In this document: positions 49,815 to 61,120 of the stretch, piece after piece | How the letters are laid out: each line of letters opens with the position of its first letter | How positions within the stretch are numbered: the stretch's first letter is position 1 | Origin: Leptodactylus fallax | Lineage: Eukaryota; Chordata; Amphibia; Anura; Leptodactylidae | NCBI GenBank assembly: GCA_947044405.1 | Contig: CAMRHE010000029.1 | Span: 829,001 to 893,000 of the forward strand | Direction of reading: 5' to 3' | Length of the DNA stretch: 64,000 nt | Notes under the pieces: generated by a model | The model's input: the letters and a program-made list of their open reading frames with translations, nothing else | Told to the model about the DNA's origin: nothing | The model's database searches: none | Made by a program: the position numbers and the translations under genes

Positions 49815-51101
49815 CCCCTCAACGACCCAGGACGTAATAGTACGTCCTGAGTCGCATGAAGATGTATGGAGAGTGCTCAGGAGCTGAGCGCTCTCCATAC
49901 ACCGCGGGTGCCAGCTGTATAATACAGGCAGGACCCACAGCTAACAGCAGCAATCGGTGCCTGCACCAATCGCGGCTGTTAACCCTTTAGATGCCGAAGT
50001 CAAACGCAACCGCGGCATCTAAATTGCGGAGCCGACAAGGGCGCCGCCATTTTTACCTCATCGCCGCCCTCCGGAACGTCATCGGAGGGCGGCGCTTGGT
50101 TGCCATGACAGCCGGGAGCCTATTGAAGGCTCCCAGACCTGTCATTTCAGTATAGCTATTACACGATGCCAGAGGCATCGTCTAATAGCAGTGAAGGCAT
50201 TTTGCTATTCACTGCGATACAGTAGTATCGCAGTGAATAGTATGAGCGATCAGACTCCCTAGATTTCAAGGTCCCTAGGGAGTCTGATCATACAAGTAAA
50301 AGTATAAAAAAAAAAAGTTTTTAAAAGTATGTAAAAATTTAAAAAAACACAAAAGTTCAAATCACCCCCCTTTCCCTAGATCAGATATAAAAGTAAATAA
50401 ACAAAAGTAAACATAAACACATTAGGTATCCCCACGCTCCAAAATGCCCGAACTATTAAAATATAAAAATATTTATCCCATACGGTGAACGGCGTAGCGG
50501 AGAAAAAAAATCAAAATGGCCAAATAGCGTTTTTTTCAACACTTTGTCTCCTATAAAAAATTGAATAAAAAGTGATCAAACCATCAGATCTTTCCCCAAG
50601 TGGTATCAATAAAAATGTCATGTTGTCCCGCATAAAAAGACGCCTTACCCAGCTCCATACATGTAAATATGAAAAAGTTACAGGTGACACAATATGGCGA
50701 AGCAAAATTTTTTTTCTATTTAGCAAAGTTTTTAATTTTTTAAAAGGTATCAAAACATTACAAATACTATATAAATTTGGTATCGCCGTGTTCGTACTGA
50801 CCCACAGAATACAGGTAACATGTCATTTTTACCACACAGTGAATGGTGTAAAAATTAAACCCATATGAATTTGGCGCAAATGCAGTTTTTCTCCAATTGC
50901 ACCTCATTCTGAATTTTTTTCCAGCTTCCCAGTACATTGCACAGAATATTGAATAGTGTCATTATAAAGTACAATTTGTTTCGCAAACAATAAGCCATCA
51001 TGTGACTCTGTGAACTGAAAAATGAAAAAGTTATGGCTCTTGGAATGTGGGTAGGGAAAAACGAAAATGCAAAAACAAAAAATGGCCCGGTCATTAAGGG
51101 G
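49815..51101. mobile_element. piggyBac-like non-autonomous element, 1.29 kb
   Basis: Left end CCCCTCAACGACCCAGG after TTAA (49811-49814); right end CCCGGTCATTAAGGGG before TTAA (51102-51105). Ends beginning with CCC at a TTAA target fit piggyBac-like MITEs. The left TTAA is shared with the neighbouring MITE. Internal hairpins include gatcagactccct / agggagtctgatc near 50230-50290 and ttcactgcgatac / gtatcgcagtgaa at 50207-50240. No transposase. Confidence 0.78.
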
Positions 51102-51105
51102 TTAA

Positions 51106-51651
51106 AGGATGAAGATGTAATTTATGCAGCAATAAAAATGAAATATTTCACTGGGCCAGGTGGAAAGGACAGGTGGGTGGATAGGGGTATAAAACTGAAA
51201 GCACAGGCAGTACAATTTTGGATTCTTGCTGCATATTTCTGTCTCCTCAGGCCCTTGGTTCCTGATTCCAAGATGAGCCATGATTCTACATCGGAGGCTG
51301 CTGCACTGGGCCTGGAATTGAATAAGCTGGAAGCAGTGGAGGTCTCTTCATTAGTGAAGAGGCTAAAGCAGAAGATGGTAATTCTCTGCCACTACAGGGG
51401 TGCAGTAAGGTCAGGTAAGAAGCCTTTCAATTTTTGTTTAAAGTGAAATTTTCACATTGACCATGTAGTCACATGTGCAGGCAGAATATTGTAGCGCAGG
51501 ATGAGCTGCTTAGATTATATTTTTGGAGGTAAATATTTAGTATAACTTGTATTTTATTAATGCAAACTACATAAAACCCATCACTATAGCACACATGTAT
51601 ATAGAGTAAAATATATCAGCTTTATACATTACATATTTCAATCACATTTAG
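51106..51651. other. Non-coding interval
   Basis: The 137-codon frame ending at 51446 begins inside the piggyBac-like element and has no domain; not called. Nothing else seen. Confidence 0.5.
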
Positions 51652-51755
51652 GGTAAGGCCCCACATTGCAGAAAAGCTGCTTTTTTGTTGTCGATTTTGC
51701 TGCGGTTTTTTGAGCCAAACCAAGGAGTGGCTGCAAAAGGAATGGGAAATATAAA

Positions 51756-52954
51756 CATAGCTCCCAACAGTCCCGCATCTGGCGGGACAGTCCCGATTTT
51801 ACACTGCGGTCCTGCATAGCTTACAGTGTGTCCCGCTATGCTCCTGAAGTGTTTTGCTGTTAACAAACTTTATTAGGGTAGGGTAAAGGTTAAATGGTAG
51901 ATGCTAAATCCTAGTGGCTAAAGGACCTTTGATGACGTCATGAACATGTGATCAGACTCTTGTGTGGACGGAGCTATTCTGGATACTGCGGGACAGACTG
52001 TGATGTTACACAGAAAGCGGAGAACAGAGAGTGATCGAAGATAAGTAGGACAGAAGAGAGCATGTGTGAGCAAGAGGGGGGAACTGGGGCACATGTAGGG
52101 GGCAGTTAAACTGAAGGCAGATGTAGGGGGCAGTTATACTTAAGGCAGATGAAGGGGCAATTAAACTGGGAGCAGATGAATGGGCAATTAAACTGAAGGC
52201 AGATTAAGGGGGCAATTAAACTGGTGGCAGATAAAGGGGGACATTAGATTGGTGGTAGATGGAGGGGGCAATTAAACTGGTGGCAGATGAAGGGGGGCAT
52301 TAAGCTGGTGACATGAAGAGGGGACATTAAATTGGTGGCAGATAAAGGGGGACATTAAGATGGTGGCAGATAAAGGGGCACATTAAACTGGGGTCAGATG
52401 AAGGGTAATTAAGCTGGTGGCAGATGAAGGGGGACATTAAACTGGGGACAGATGAAGGGGGGCATTAAGCTGGTGGCAGATGAAGGGGGACATTAAACTA
52501 GGGGCAGATGGAGGGGGGACATTAAACTGGGGGGGGCAGATGGAGGGTGACATTAAACTGGGGGCAACTCGAGGAGGACATTAAACCGTGGGGGGTAGCT
52601 GGAGGGGGACATGTCTGCCTCTAGTTGCCCCCAGTTTAATGTCCCCTCCAACTATCCCCACTGTTTAATGTCAACCTCCAGCTGCCCCATAGTTTAATGT
52701 CCCCCTCTAGTTTCTGCCAGTTTAAACTGGGGCACAAGAACATGGACTTAATATTGTGGGGCAATTGGAGGTGACAATTATAATGTGGGGGCATATAATG
52801 TTAGGGTAACTGTAGGAGCATTATACTGTGTGGGGGCACATGGTAAAATAGATGAGAATGGGTGGTGTCAATGTAGAAGTGGGTGGAGCTAAATTTGCCG
52901 CGGCATTCATAGCATATTTTGTCCCGCTTTCTGTCCTTTGAAAGTTGGGAATGA
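51756..52954. mobile_element. Insert in the MITE, 'agctcccaacagtcccg' repeat with minisatellite
   Basis: Left end acatagctcccaacagtccc; right end ctttgaaagttgggaatg. CCCAAC/GTTGGG are inverted termini. Near the ends, cgggacagtcccg-type words recur. The middle is a minisatellite (52085-52740). No coding frame. Class unknown; no clear target duplication. Confidence 0.6.
52085..52740. repeat. 29-30-bp minisatellite with an inverted tail
   Basis: Unit gggggacattaaactggtgg cagatgaag, roughly 18 units to about 52615. From about 52620 to 52740 the same unit is found in reverse (ccagtttaatgtccccctc). The switch point is near ggggacatgtctgcctc, which is nearly palindromic. Confidence 0.85.
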
Positions 52955-53074
52955 AGGAAGCTCTTATAGTTTTACCTTCTGCTCAACCCACTCCTTTGGC
53001 TCAAAAAACTGCAGCAAAATCTGCAAAGAAAACCCAGATTTCCCACAACGTGGGGCCTTAGCCTTACAAGCATT

Positions 53075-53460
53075 TACAAGATAGCAATAACATACACAAG
53101 ACCCCCGGATGAAGCCATGACGAAACATGCGTTGGCTTTTCTGGTCAGTATATGATATATTGTGACCTGCTATGGTTCAGTACACCTGCTAAGTGTTCCT
53201 ATACATGTGTTTCGTACTTGGGGGTGTTTAAGTTAAACAAGGATCCATTGTGTGTATGCTACATGCTACAGGGTATTACACAGTCCTGTGGATTCCCTTT
53301 TGTACTGATTTGTATGTTATAGTATAATCCAGGTGGGGGGACTACTTGTGTATTGTGTATTGCTACCTTTTAAAAGCTTTTAAATGTGACTGAAATATGT
53401 GATTAATAAAGGTGATATATTTTTCTCTATATAAATGTGTGCTGTAGTGGGGGATTTATT
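53075..53460 (+). repeat. Dispersed repeat with a hammerhead-like core at its start
   Basis: At 53104-53128 the sequence ccggatgaagccatgacgaa followed by acatgcg resembles the conserved core of minimal hammerhead ribozymes (CTGATGA ... GAAAC) found in Penelope-like retroelements, with one mismatch in the first box. The remainder is AT-rich, ends in attaataaaggtg and has no coding frame. The ribozyme reading is a suggestion only. Confidence 0.35.
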
Positions 53461-53722
53461 TAGGTGTTGCAACTTTAGTATGTGCTATACACAGCAGGTT
53501 AAAATTAATTCTGGCCTTTTGTTTGTAATATAGGTGCATTTTTAATTTATTAATTTCAATAGGCATTGTCGTTTCAGCAAACTTTGCATAAATAAATAGT
53601 ACAGACGATTATAAGAAACTTTGTAATATATCTTATCACAGAGAAATGCCTCTTTTTGCTCTTATCAGGCTGTTTCCGTTTCCCATCCTTCTGCTAAATT
53701 GCCTTTCACTCAGAAAATCACC
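53461..53722. other. Non-coding spacer
   Basis: Nothing recognised. Confidence 0.5.
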
Positions 53723-53730
53723 TTCTATAT

Positions 53731-54814
53731 CAGTGATGGTTAACCTTTTAGAGACCGAGTGGCCAAACTGCAACCCAAAACCCACTAAATTATCGCAAAG
53801 TGCCAACACGGCAATTTAACCTTAATACTGTGTGAATCTACAATTGCGTCCAGTTACAGACCTGCAAAATACAGTCATGTAAATGGGGCTTTACAGAGCT
53901 TTCAATAATGCAAACAATTTTGTACTGAAAGGTAGACGTTTGCATTTGGTACTTTTGAACAATTAATGTTCACTATTTACATCGCACAGGATCTGTTTTA
54001 TAGTGACCGTGCAATGTTATTACAGCCTGTACTAATATCATATGTCTGCTATAAAACAGATACTGTGTGATATAAATAGTGAAGGGGCCCTACACAGTAC
54101 AATGAGCGCCACAATGACCCCCAGACAGTACAATGTGCTCCACAGTGGCCCCCAGACAGTACAATGTGCTCCACAGTGGCCCCCAGACAGTACAATGTGC
54201 TCCACAGTGGCCCCCACACAGTATTATATGCTCCACAGTGACCCCCACACAGTATTAAACGCTCCACAGTGGCCTCCACACAGTATTATACACTCCAGAA
54301 TGGCCCCCACACAGTATTATATGCTCCACAGTGGCTCCACACAGTATTATATGTTCAACAGTGGGCCCCCACACAGTAGTATATGCTCCACAGTGGGCCC
54401 CCCATACAGTATTATATGCTCCACTTTGGACCCCCACACAGTAATATATGCTCCGCTTTGGGCCCCCACACAGTATTATATGCTCCACTTTGAGCCCCCA
54501 CACACTATTATATGCTCCACAGTGGCCCCCACACAGTATTATCTACTACTTACCTGAAGTCCCAAGAAGAGTGTCCTCCTTCTTCTGACTGCAGGTGCTG
54601 ATGAATGACGTCATCGCCTCTGCGTCGGGGCAAAGGTCACACTCTCCAGTCAGTGTAAGCCGAGGACCCGCGGCCTACACTGACAGCTTTCAGCTGTATG
54701 TGCATTTGCACATACAGCTGAAAAAAGCAATTGCTCACTAACGTGGAATCCTGTACTGGATTCCCCGTTAGTGAGTGATCAGGGCGATGGTGTGCCATAG
54801 GTTCGCCAACACGG
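53731..54814. mobile_element. Non-autonomous hAT-like element, 1.08 kb
   Basis: An 8-bp target duplication TTCTATAT at 53723-53730 and 54815-54822. The left end cagtgatggttaacctttta pairs with the right end (complement of ccgtgttggcgaacctatgg). CAGTG ends and an 8-bp duplication are hAT features. Contains a minisatellite and a GC-rich segment (about 54560-54800) with hairpin tcagctgtatgtgc / gcacatacagctga. No transposase. Confidence 0.88.
54090..54545 (+). repeat. 30-bp minisatellite inside the hAT-like element, about 15 units
   Basis: Unit ccccacacagtattatatgc tccacagtgg, with variants cagacagtacaatgtgctcc at the left and ctttgggcc at the right. It keeps a 171-codon plus frame and two minus frames open; these are artefacts. 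Confidence 0.92.
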
Positions 54815-54822
54815 TTCTATAT

Positions 54823-55711
54823 CGATCCTGAGATGGACTACAGGATGCACAACCCAGATTAAATGTCTATATAAGTCAATAGAGAGGGAAGGATGAACAG
54901 GAAGTGCAGGAGATAAGAGAAGAAAGACATGATTAGTCTGAAGCTGGAGCTAAGTAGGAGCTTTCTATGTATAACCAAAGTGCTTAATCAATATTAGTGC
55001 AGGTCTATACTTGTCATACCTGTCATGTAAGTCCTGGGGCTGTTCCTAAATAAAAGAGAGATAGCTAAATAGCAGATTCTCCTGTTCTTACTGTGTGCAG
55101 CTAGTCTTCTCACCCCAACTCAGAGAGAACTGCAAACTGCAGATGTAACATGCAGAGGGTAAACTGCAAAAAACTGCAGTGATATAATAACCAGAAGTAG
55201 TATTACTTTTCAAGTTCGCACATAGCAGCTTCAAATAAAACAACAGATACCCTTTCAATTTTTGCTCTTACTATCCTAAGAAGTAATAGATGTGATCCTA
55301 TTCACTTATTAGCAACTGATAGGACAGCCCACATGACTTCTCAACATAGACAGAGCAGATATTGAAATGAATAAAACACAAGTTATACTTAATCCTTTCC
55401 TACATAACTATAATCTGCTCAGCTACTCCTGCTCTTTAACATGCTGCTGAGAGGGGTCTTGAAACAGTAGAGTGCTATCTTGCGATCTTGAACATTTTTG
55501 TTGATGGGGTGTCAGACATATGTGAAGTGGTATGGCTGAATTCACAGAGTAAGGGGGAAATGACTGTGGGAAATGCAGTCATTGCTAGGGTCACTAAAAT
55601 TTGCATATTGGGTGATTCCTTTGGTGATGATTTTTTTTAGTATGGTGGGGTGAGGAAGGGCTATTATAAGAGAAGGATAACTAGGCATTATACACTTGAA
55701 AGGGTTCTGAT
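54823..55711. other. Non-coding interval with a half-MITE
   Basis: At about 55260-55450 it contains a diverged half of the foldback family at 28410 (acttctcaacata, gaaatgaataaaacacaag, ataatctgctcagct). Otherwise no feature. Confidence 0.55.
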
Positions 55712-55992
55712 TATGAAACACGGACCACGTGCAGACCATATTTCCTAGACTGACCAGTGTGTGTGTAAATAGAACTCATTGCGTCATAGAGAGTCATAGC
55801 GCAGTGAGTTCCCGAATGGCCAAAGTGTAGATCTAACGTAAATTCTGTACTAAACTGACAGCTTTATGTTCAGTGCAGTATTGATTTGGTCATTTTGTAG
55901 CTAAATGTATAACTCACTATGACGCAGTGAGTTCCATTTACACGCCAGTGGTCGTATGGGAAATATGGCCCACACGTGGTCCATGTTTCATA
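55712..55992. mobile_element. Foldback MITE, 281 bp
   Basis: Arms tatgaaacacggaccacgtg (left) and cacgtggtccatgtttcata (right), one mismatch. The palindrome continues through accatatttcc / ggaaatatggc and aactcattgcgtcatag / ctatgacgcagtgagtt. Confidence 0.87.
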
Positions 55993-57664
55993 GATGGAAT
56001 TCCATTTATTCATGGACTCTGTTTTATTAGGAGAACACTGTTGTGTGAATAAAGCCTAAGCATTTGAGGGAGGACGATAGGAGAAATATAGTTATGGGTT
56101 TGAGGGAAGACTTGACAATATGGAAACAGTTTCTAGAGGGATTTAATAAGGCAATTCTAAAGCTTCTAATAGGAAATTGTTTAGAAAAGCATCAGGAGAT
56201 GTAAGTTTTGGGGAATACTTGTATAAAAGATGGTGTTCAAGGAAGTGACTGGAGATTTGGAGGCATCAAGGTTTAGGAAGGAATCTATCTTTTTAGAAAT
56301 AGTCCCATTAAATAGTGGCTGTAGACCCCTAGATTAGGGAGCTGAATAATAAATGGATAATATGCTAGTCAGACAAGTGTTATGAATGTAATTTACAATT
56401 TTTTTCTTCTGAAGTTAATGGGATTATTTGGGCCTCCTGGCGACTTACATACTATTGACCTGTCCTCTCGATATCTGTATCTGATCACTTGGGTTCAACT
56501 CCTGGACCACGCACCAATCAGGTGGTTTGCTGCATTTGGGTGCCAGTAGCTATACCGGGAATGGTGCCAGAAGCAGTAGGCGCTGTCTGCTGTATAGCTG
56601 CCTGCTCCTGTACTGCATCTCTGCATCTATTTAAATAAATAGGTGCATTGCTGTGCAGTATCCTGACACTATCACTATGCCTCAGTATAATGTTAGGTCA
56701 TCACTATAAAAATTACCTGCGGGCCCGAACAATCCGTTCAAGGCATTTTGTTCTAAGAGCATGCAGTTTAACATCCAGTTTAAGGTAAGCATGTCCCATG
56801 GTAAGTAAAGGAATGAGGAGCAAGTAGATATTTTTTAGGCCTCCAGTATTGACAGTGTTGGGCAGATTGTGATCTCATTCTAGATAATCTCACCAGAAAC
56901 TGCTTGATAAAAACACACACAGACTTTCTACATCGATGGAGGAGATGTATTTATGAATGTGAAACTCAAATGTAGAAGCTGCTGGGAGAGATAAAAAAGG
57001 ACAGTATAGCAAACAGCAAGGTTTTAAGGTGAGAGGAGCGCAGGACCCAACTAGATCATTTGTGGTAAGTCAAGTAATGAAAGGATGGGGAAGAATGGAA
57101 TCCATGGGGGAAAACAAGTAAGTGCCTATAGACTCTGTTAGCACAAAAAAGTTCATTTATCAAAAACCAACCAGGGTAAGGAGGAGTCTGAACCATGTAG
57201 CAGTCGAACAGACTAATAGGGATAGTCGAGGACAGCACTTAGTTATCTCCATCTGTCCCATAGATCCTGCAAAGAGGTGATAAATGATGATTCTGGAAAA
57301 TTCCTTTGAAATTATATTTGTGGAAACTGCATTCCAAAGTGTAGAGTTGCTTTTTTTATTAACAATGTTTGCTTTGTTGGACTGTTGCTGGTCGGTGTTG
57401 ATAGGCTGTGTTGACAGTCTGGATTATGGGGCACTCATATGTCCACTGAGGACAAGACAGAGGTGTTTCTATTTTTGTTTGTCCAGAGGGTCCTGAGATG
57501 GAACCAAATGCAGCATCTGATAGAGGAAGCAGCAGACTGATCCACACCACTGGACATCTTGGTCCTTCATGCTTGGGGTAATGACCTGGCAAGCTTAAAT
57601 TCAATACAAGTATTTAATGACATCATAATGGATATTGGAGGCTGGTTAGCCAGGTTATTGGGAC
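55993..57664. other. Non-coding interval, about 1.7 kb
   Basis: No gene, RNA or distinct repeat supported. Confidence 0.5.
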
Positions 57665-57668
57665 TTAA

Positions 57669-57881
57669 AGGGGTTATCTTGGATAAACTGATCTCTCTAA
57701 TCTAAGCCTGCGCAGCAGAGCCAGAGTGCCCATGTAAATAAATGCAGAAGATGCCAGGAGCTGCCAAAGAAACCCACAAAACACTCAAAACACTGCTAAA
57801 GGTATTTGGTAGCACTTATTAACCTATTAATAGTACTAACAGACCTTTTTTGAAAAATTATTTTTTGCCCGGAAAACCCCT
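57669..57881. mobile_element. T2-like MITE
   Basis: Left end after TTAA (57665-57668): AGGGGTTATCTTGG. Right end GCCCGGAAAACCCCT before TTAG (57882-57885, one base off TTAA). Ends match the right end of the MITE at 12060-12481. Confidence 0.72.
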
Positions 57882-57954
57882 TTAGTCTACTCCAGAAGGG
57901 CTGGCACCATGCTGGAAGCATTCAAGTGGTGGAAAACCCAAGTTAAATGATTAA

Positions 57955-58612
57955 CCTGTTAGTGACTGACCCATTGACATCAGTCACTAACAGGTCTTAT
58001 TCCGACGCCATAGACTTTCTAAGTTAGTTGCATGGGAATGAAGGTGCATTTCCTGCAGTGTATGTAGCAAGTGCCCAGCTGTGTACTCACAGCAAGGCAC
58101 CTACTTCTAATACCCAGGATCAGAAAACAGACAATCCTGGGAATTTAACCCTTAGACTGACCACAACATTGACCCTCCAAAAAGCATTGACATCCCTGTG
58201 AATGCAATTGCAGGCTGCCGATGGTTTACATGGCAGCCCGGACCTAATGAAGGCCCCCAGGTCTGCCCGTCAGTTTGCGACAGACAGTATAATACATTGC
58301 ACTAAAATATTTTATTGGAAAAAGGAATTTTACTTTGCAAAACTACTAAAATTAAAAAAAAATACATATTTGGTATCAATGTAATGATATCGACCCACTG
58401 TAAAAAGACAAATGCATAACTGCTGTTTTCTACTATCCCTTTCAAGAAATAATTAATAAAAGTTAATCTATGAGATATATGTACTGCAAAATAGTGTCAT
58501 TGAACACTACTTATCACGACAAAAAAGAACCCTCATACAATTGCATACGTAATTGTAAACATGCAAAAACTAGTTTGGTCATTAAGGCAAAAACTGGCCA
58601 GTCACTAAGGGG
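57955..58612. mobile_element. piggyBac-like non-autonomous element, second copy
   Basis: TTAA 57951-57954, left end CCTGTTAGTGACTGACCC; right end GGCCAGTCACTAAGGGG before TTAA 58613-58616. Same end style and general layout as 49815-51101, shorter (658 bp). Includes an inner hairpin gttagtgactg / cagtcactaac at 57958-57992. Confidence 0.75.
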
Positions 58613-58819
58613 TTAACAAGACCATTGGGAAATTTGTATTATTGAAAAGAGGCTCAAGCATGACTTATGAGGACAATGATTTTAATGTGGTATAATGTAC
58701 AGGACTAACACTGTGAGCCTCCTAGATATTGGGCTGGATATTTTTAACAATTCCTTATAAGATGTGCTAGAGATATTTTTTCATGTCCAAGTCGTAAATG
58801 TATGAGAGGTGGAAGATAA

Positions 58820-58863
58820 CTCTTCCAACTCTTCACTATGGTGTCTTATGCATAGTAGACATG
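58820..58863 (+). repeat. Stray satellite monomer
   Basis: ctcttccaactcttcactat followed by ggtgtcttatgcatagta resembles the 38-bp satellite unit (ctcctccaactcctcattat). The solo LTR is inserted just after it. Confidence 0.6.
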
Positions 58864-58867
58864 ATAC

Positions 58868-59321
58868 TGTCGGGGGTTAATCTCTCCTGGGATGGTTTTC
58901 ACCGTATGCCTAATTAAATAGATAACCAGTTTCGAGCGCTCGGGAAACAAGACGTACACAGGTATCGTATATGAACAGTTTCTACTTTATTGCGTAGTTC
59001 AATACAGTTTTAAAAGCAAGCTCAGTTACATAACAGTCATGTGATCAATATACATATATGGTCTTTCCAGTTCCGTTACCAGACAAATTTGTTCAGTTTC
59101 CCATCACCCTAGATGTTTTCCTTTTCACCTTATCTGAATGTCCTCCTTATCTTCCCGAGAATACCAGTTCTGCTGAGATCAGCAGAACTGTTGATATCTC
59201 CCCCAGACTCCAAGTCTGTCCTTATCAACTATGCAGTCTTGTTTGCAGAACATTCCACCCTCTTGTGCTTTCTGTATACTGTGACATAGAATATAGTGCA
59301 AGTTATGTTTTAACCCTTACA
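58868..59321 (-). mobile_element. Solo LTR of an endogenous retrovirus-like element
   Basis: 454 bp between direct repeats ATAC (58864-58867 and 59322-59325). On the minus strand it starts TGTAAGGGTTAAAAC and ends TTAACCCCCGACA, the TG...CA pattern of LTRs with short inverted ends. A polyadenylation signal AATAAA lies on the minus strand at 58991-58986, and a TATA-like TTTTAAAA about 20 bases upstream of it (59014-59021). No internal region, primer binding site or gag/pol on either side, so it is a solo LTR from recombination. A 4-bp duplication is typical of class I (gamma/epsilon) elements. Confidence 0.82.
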
Positions 59322-59325
59322 ATAC

Positions 59326-59421
59326 TAAGGATATAGAAGAGTAGTATTCTGTGAGATAAAGGAATCATATACACCAGATAGGATAGTGAGAAGATGGAGG
59401 AGTAGTATACAGCAAATAGTA
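59326..59421 (-). repeat. Stray satellite monomers, reverse
   Basis: aggatagtgagaagatggag gagtagtatacagca is a clear reverse satellite unit; gaagagtagtattctgtgag at 59336 is a more diverged one. Confidence 0.75.
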
Positions 59422-59424
59422 CCC

Positions 59425-59735
59425 AAGATGTCAAGGTTTTATCTACTGGGTCACTTAGTTAGCACTTTTGTCTGTGTCTTAGTGCTCTATCATGCTGGAA
59501 CAAACATTGTTCATCACCAGATTGCTCCTGGATGGTTGGGAGAAGTTCCTTTTGGAGGATGTTTAGATAGCATTGTTTATCCATGGTAGTGTTCTTCAAT
59601 ACAATTGTGAGTGAGCCCTCCCCTCTGGGTGAAAGGCAACCCCACACATGAATGGTCTCAGGATGCTTTATTGTTGGAATGATGCAGGACTCAAGTAGTG
59701 CTCAACTTGTCTTCTCTGGACAATAATTCTTCCAG
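59425..59735 (-). pseudogene. Tc1-like transposase fragment (family A-related), catalytic core piece
   Basis: The minus-strand frame at 59647-59459 reads MWGCLSPRGEGSLTIVLKN, then LLPTIQEQSGDEQCLFQHD, closely parallel to A2 residues about 190-241 and including the second catalytic Asp. Flanking wording extends it to IPTIKHPETIHVW upstream. Terminal repeats are absent. A sister fragment in the opposite orientation follows directly. Confidence 0.8.
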
Positions 59736-59805
59736 GAGCCACTTCTCTCCAAGAAAAACATCAAGGGCAGACTGACATTCTGTAGGAAGTACAAGGCGTC
59801 TGGAA
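59736..59805 (+). pseudogene. Tc1-like transposase fragment, inverted piece
   Basis: ccacttctctccaagaaaaa and catcaagggcagactgacat encode PLLSKKNIKGRLTFCRKYK on plus, equal to A2 residues about 119-137. In the source gene this lies upstream of the previous fragment on the same strand, so the locus has been rearranged by inversion. Confidence 0.75.
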
Positions 59806-59834
59806 GAATGATGTATTGTAACTCATGCCAGTTT

Positions 59835-60519
59835 TCATTGTGATGCCTTCATGCTACTTTTCCCTCCCTCGGAGAGCACCTGGAATCCTTGGCACATACA
59901 ATGTTCTCCCTGACCTATTGCAATATAGTGCTGTGGGTTTGCCAGTCACTTGTATGATTCTGATTTATATACAACAGATCATCTGTCAAGGTGGTGTCAT
60001 AGTGAGCATGTAATATGTTTTCTGGTGACTTTATGTTCAGATCTCTTACTATTCATTTCCTCCCACACTGAACTTTAAGCTGTCACCAGCTATTAATAGA
60101 ACAAAAATATTCCATGGCAGTCTAGGTAATTGACACAGGGTAGGTAGATCATTTTTTTCAGTAAGGTTACTTTCACAGTGTGTTTTGCAGTGTCCATTTT
60201 CCCAGTGCATGTCAAACATATTGTGCCCCCATTCACTCAAATGAGACCTTTATTGGGCCAGTATATTTCAGTTCACCTAGACTTTGTTATACTGACTGCA
60301 CTATTCCATACAGATACATAGGGTTAGAGTTACAAATACTGTGTAAAAGTTAGAGCAAACTTATACTAGACTGCCTTAAGCTGTGTCAGATTTATCCGTC
60401 TTAAAGCCGTTTGATAAATCTGCCACAGTATCAGAAGGTGTAGTCTACAACTACAACTCCTATCAGCTGACTTCGTATACAACAGAAAAAAATCAGAATT
60501 TGGAGCATTTTTGAGCACA
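59835..60519. other. Non-coding interval
   Basis: No feature supported. Confidence 0.5.
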
Positions 60520-60823
60520 TGAGGGGGGATTTATCAACCCATCTATGTCAGTTTCCTGGGGTAGATGGGTGTTAATGTGGCACACCTTTGGTTCACAGCC
60601 CTTTCTTGCACCAAAGATGCACCACATCCCGTTCTGCGCCTTGCTCACAACTTTCTGCAAACTGTGGATGGAGCAGGCTGAAGAGCAAGGCAGGCCAGGG
60701 TAGGGATGCCTCAGTCCGACATATTTATTATAACCCATAAACATTTCTGAGAGGCGTAATAGCCAAAGCCTCTTAATAATTCAGACACAGATAGGAAACA
60801 CCAGTCTTAATAAATTCCCCCCA
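60520..60823. mobile_element. Probable MITE with 'ggggggatttatcaa' ends
   Basis: Left gaggggggatttatcaaccc; right cttaataaattccccccatg, inverted with a few mismatches. Further words of the same kind at about 60395 (gataaatctgcc) and 60978 (agtaaatctccccca) suggest neighbouring remnants. Confidence 0.65.
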
Positions 60824-61052
60824 TGATGTTGCTCCCTTCCCATGAAGCCATACCCCTTTTTCTTCCAAGCTGTAAAAGTGCTTAAAATGTGTCTAAAACA
60901 CTGGATAAATATCGCACAAGGTATGTTTGACAGTGTTTTGGTGCAAATAAAGCCAGAATTCTGTGGCACTTTGTTTAGTAAATCTCCCCCATACTTTTTT
61001 ATAGTGGGAGGCTGTGAAGAAGAGATGGCATTGTATGCCTATACAGTGGCAT
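60824..61052. other. Spacer before the LINE
   Basis: No feature recognised apart from MITE-like words. Confidence 0.5.
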
Positions 61053-61120
61053 CTTTTGTTTGTTTTGTTTTGTTTGAGTTGGAAGGGACCTCAAGGGCTG
61101 GGAAAATGGATATATAGCTG

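Larger units (their letters stand above)
51652..53068. mobile_element. MITE of the 'aaggcccca' family, interrupted
   Basis: Left end gggtaaggccccacattgca, right end caacgtggggccttagcc. Subterminal wording pairs: aagctgc, tttgctgcggttttttgagc against gctcaaaaaactgcagcaaa, and aaccaaggagtgg against ccactcctttgg. The host is split near 51755/52954 by another repeat. Same family as 27617-27744. Confidence 0.78.
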
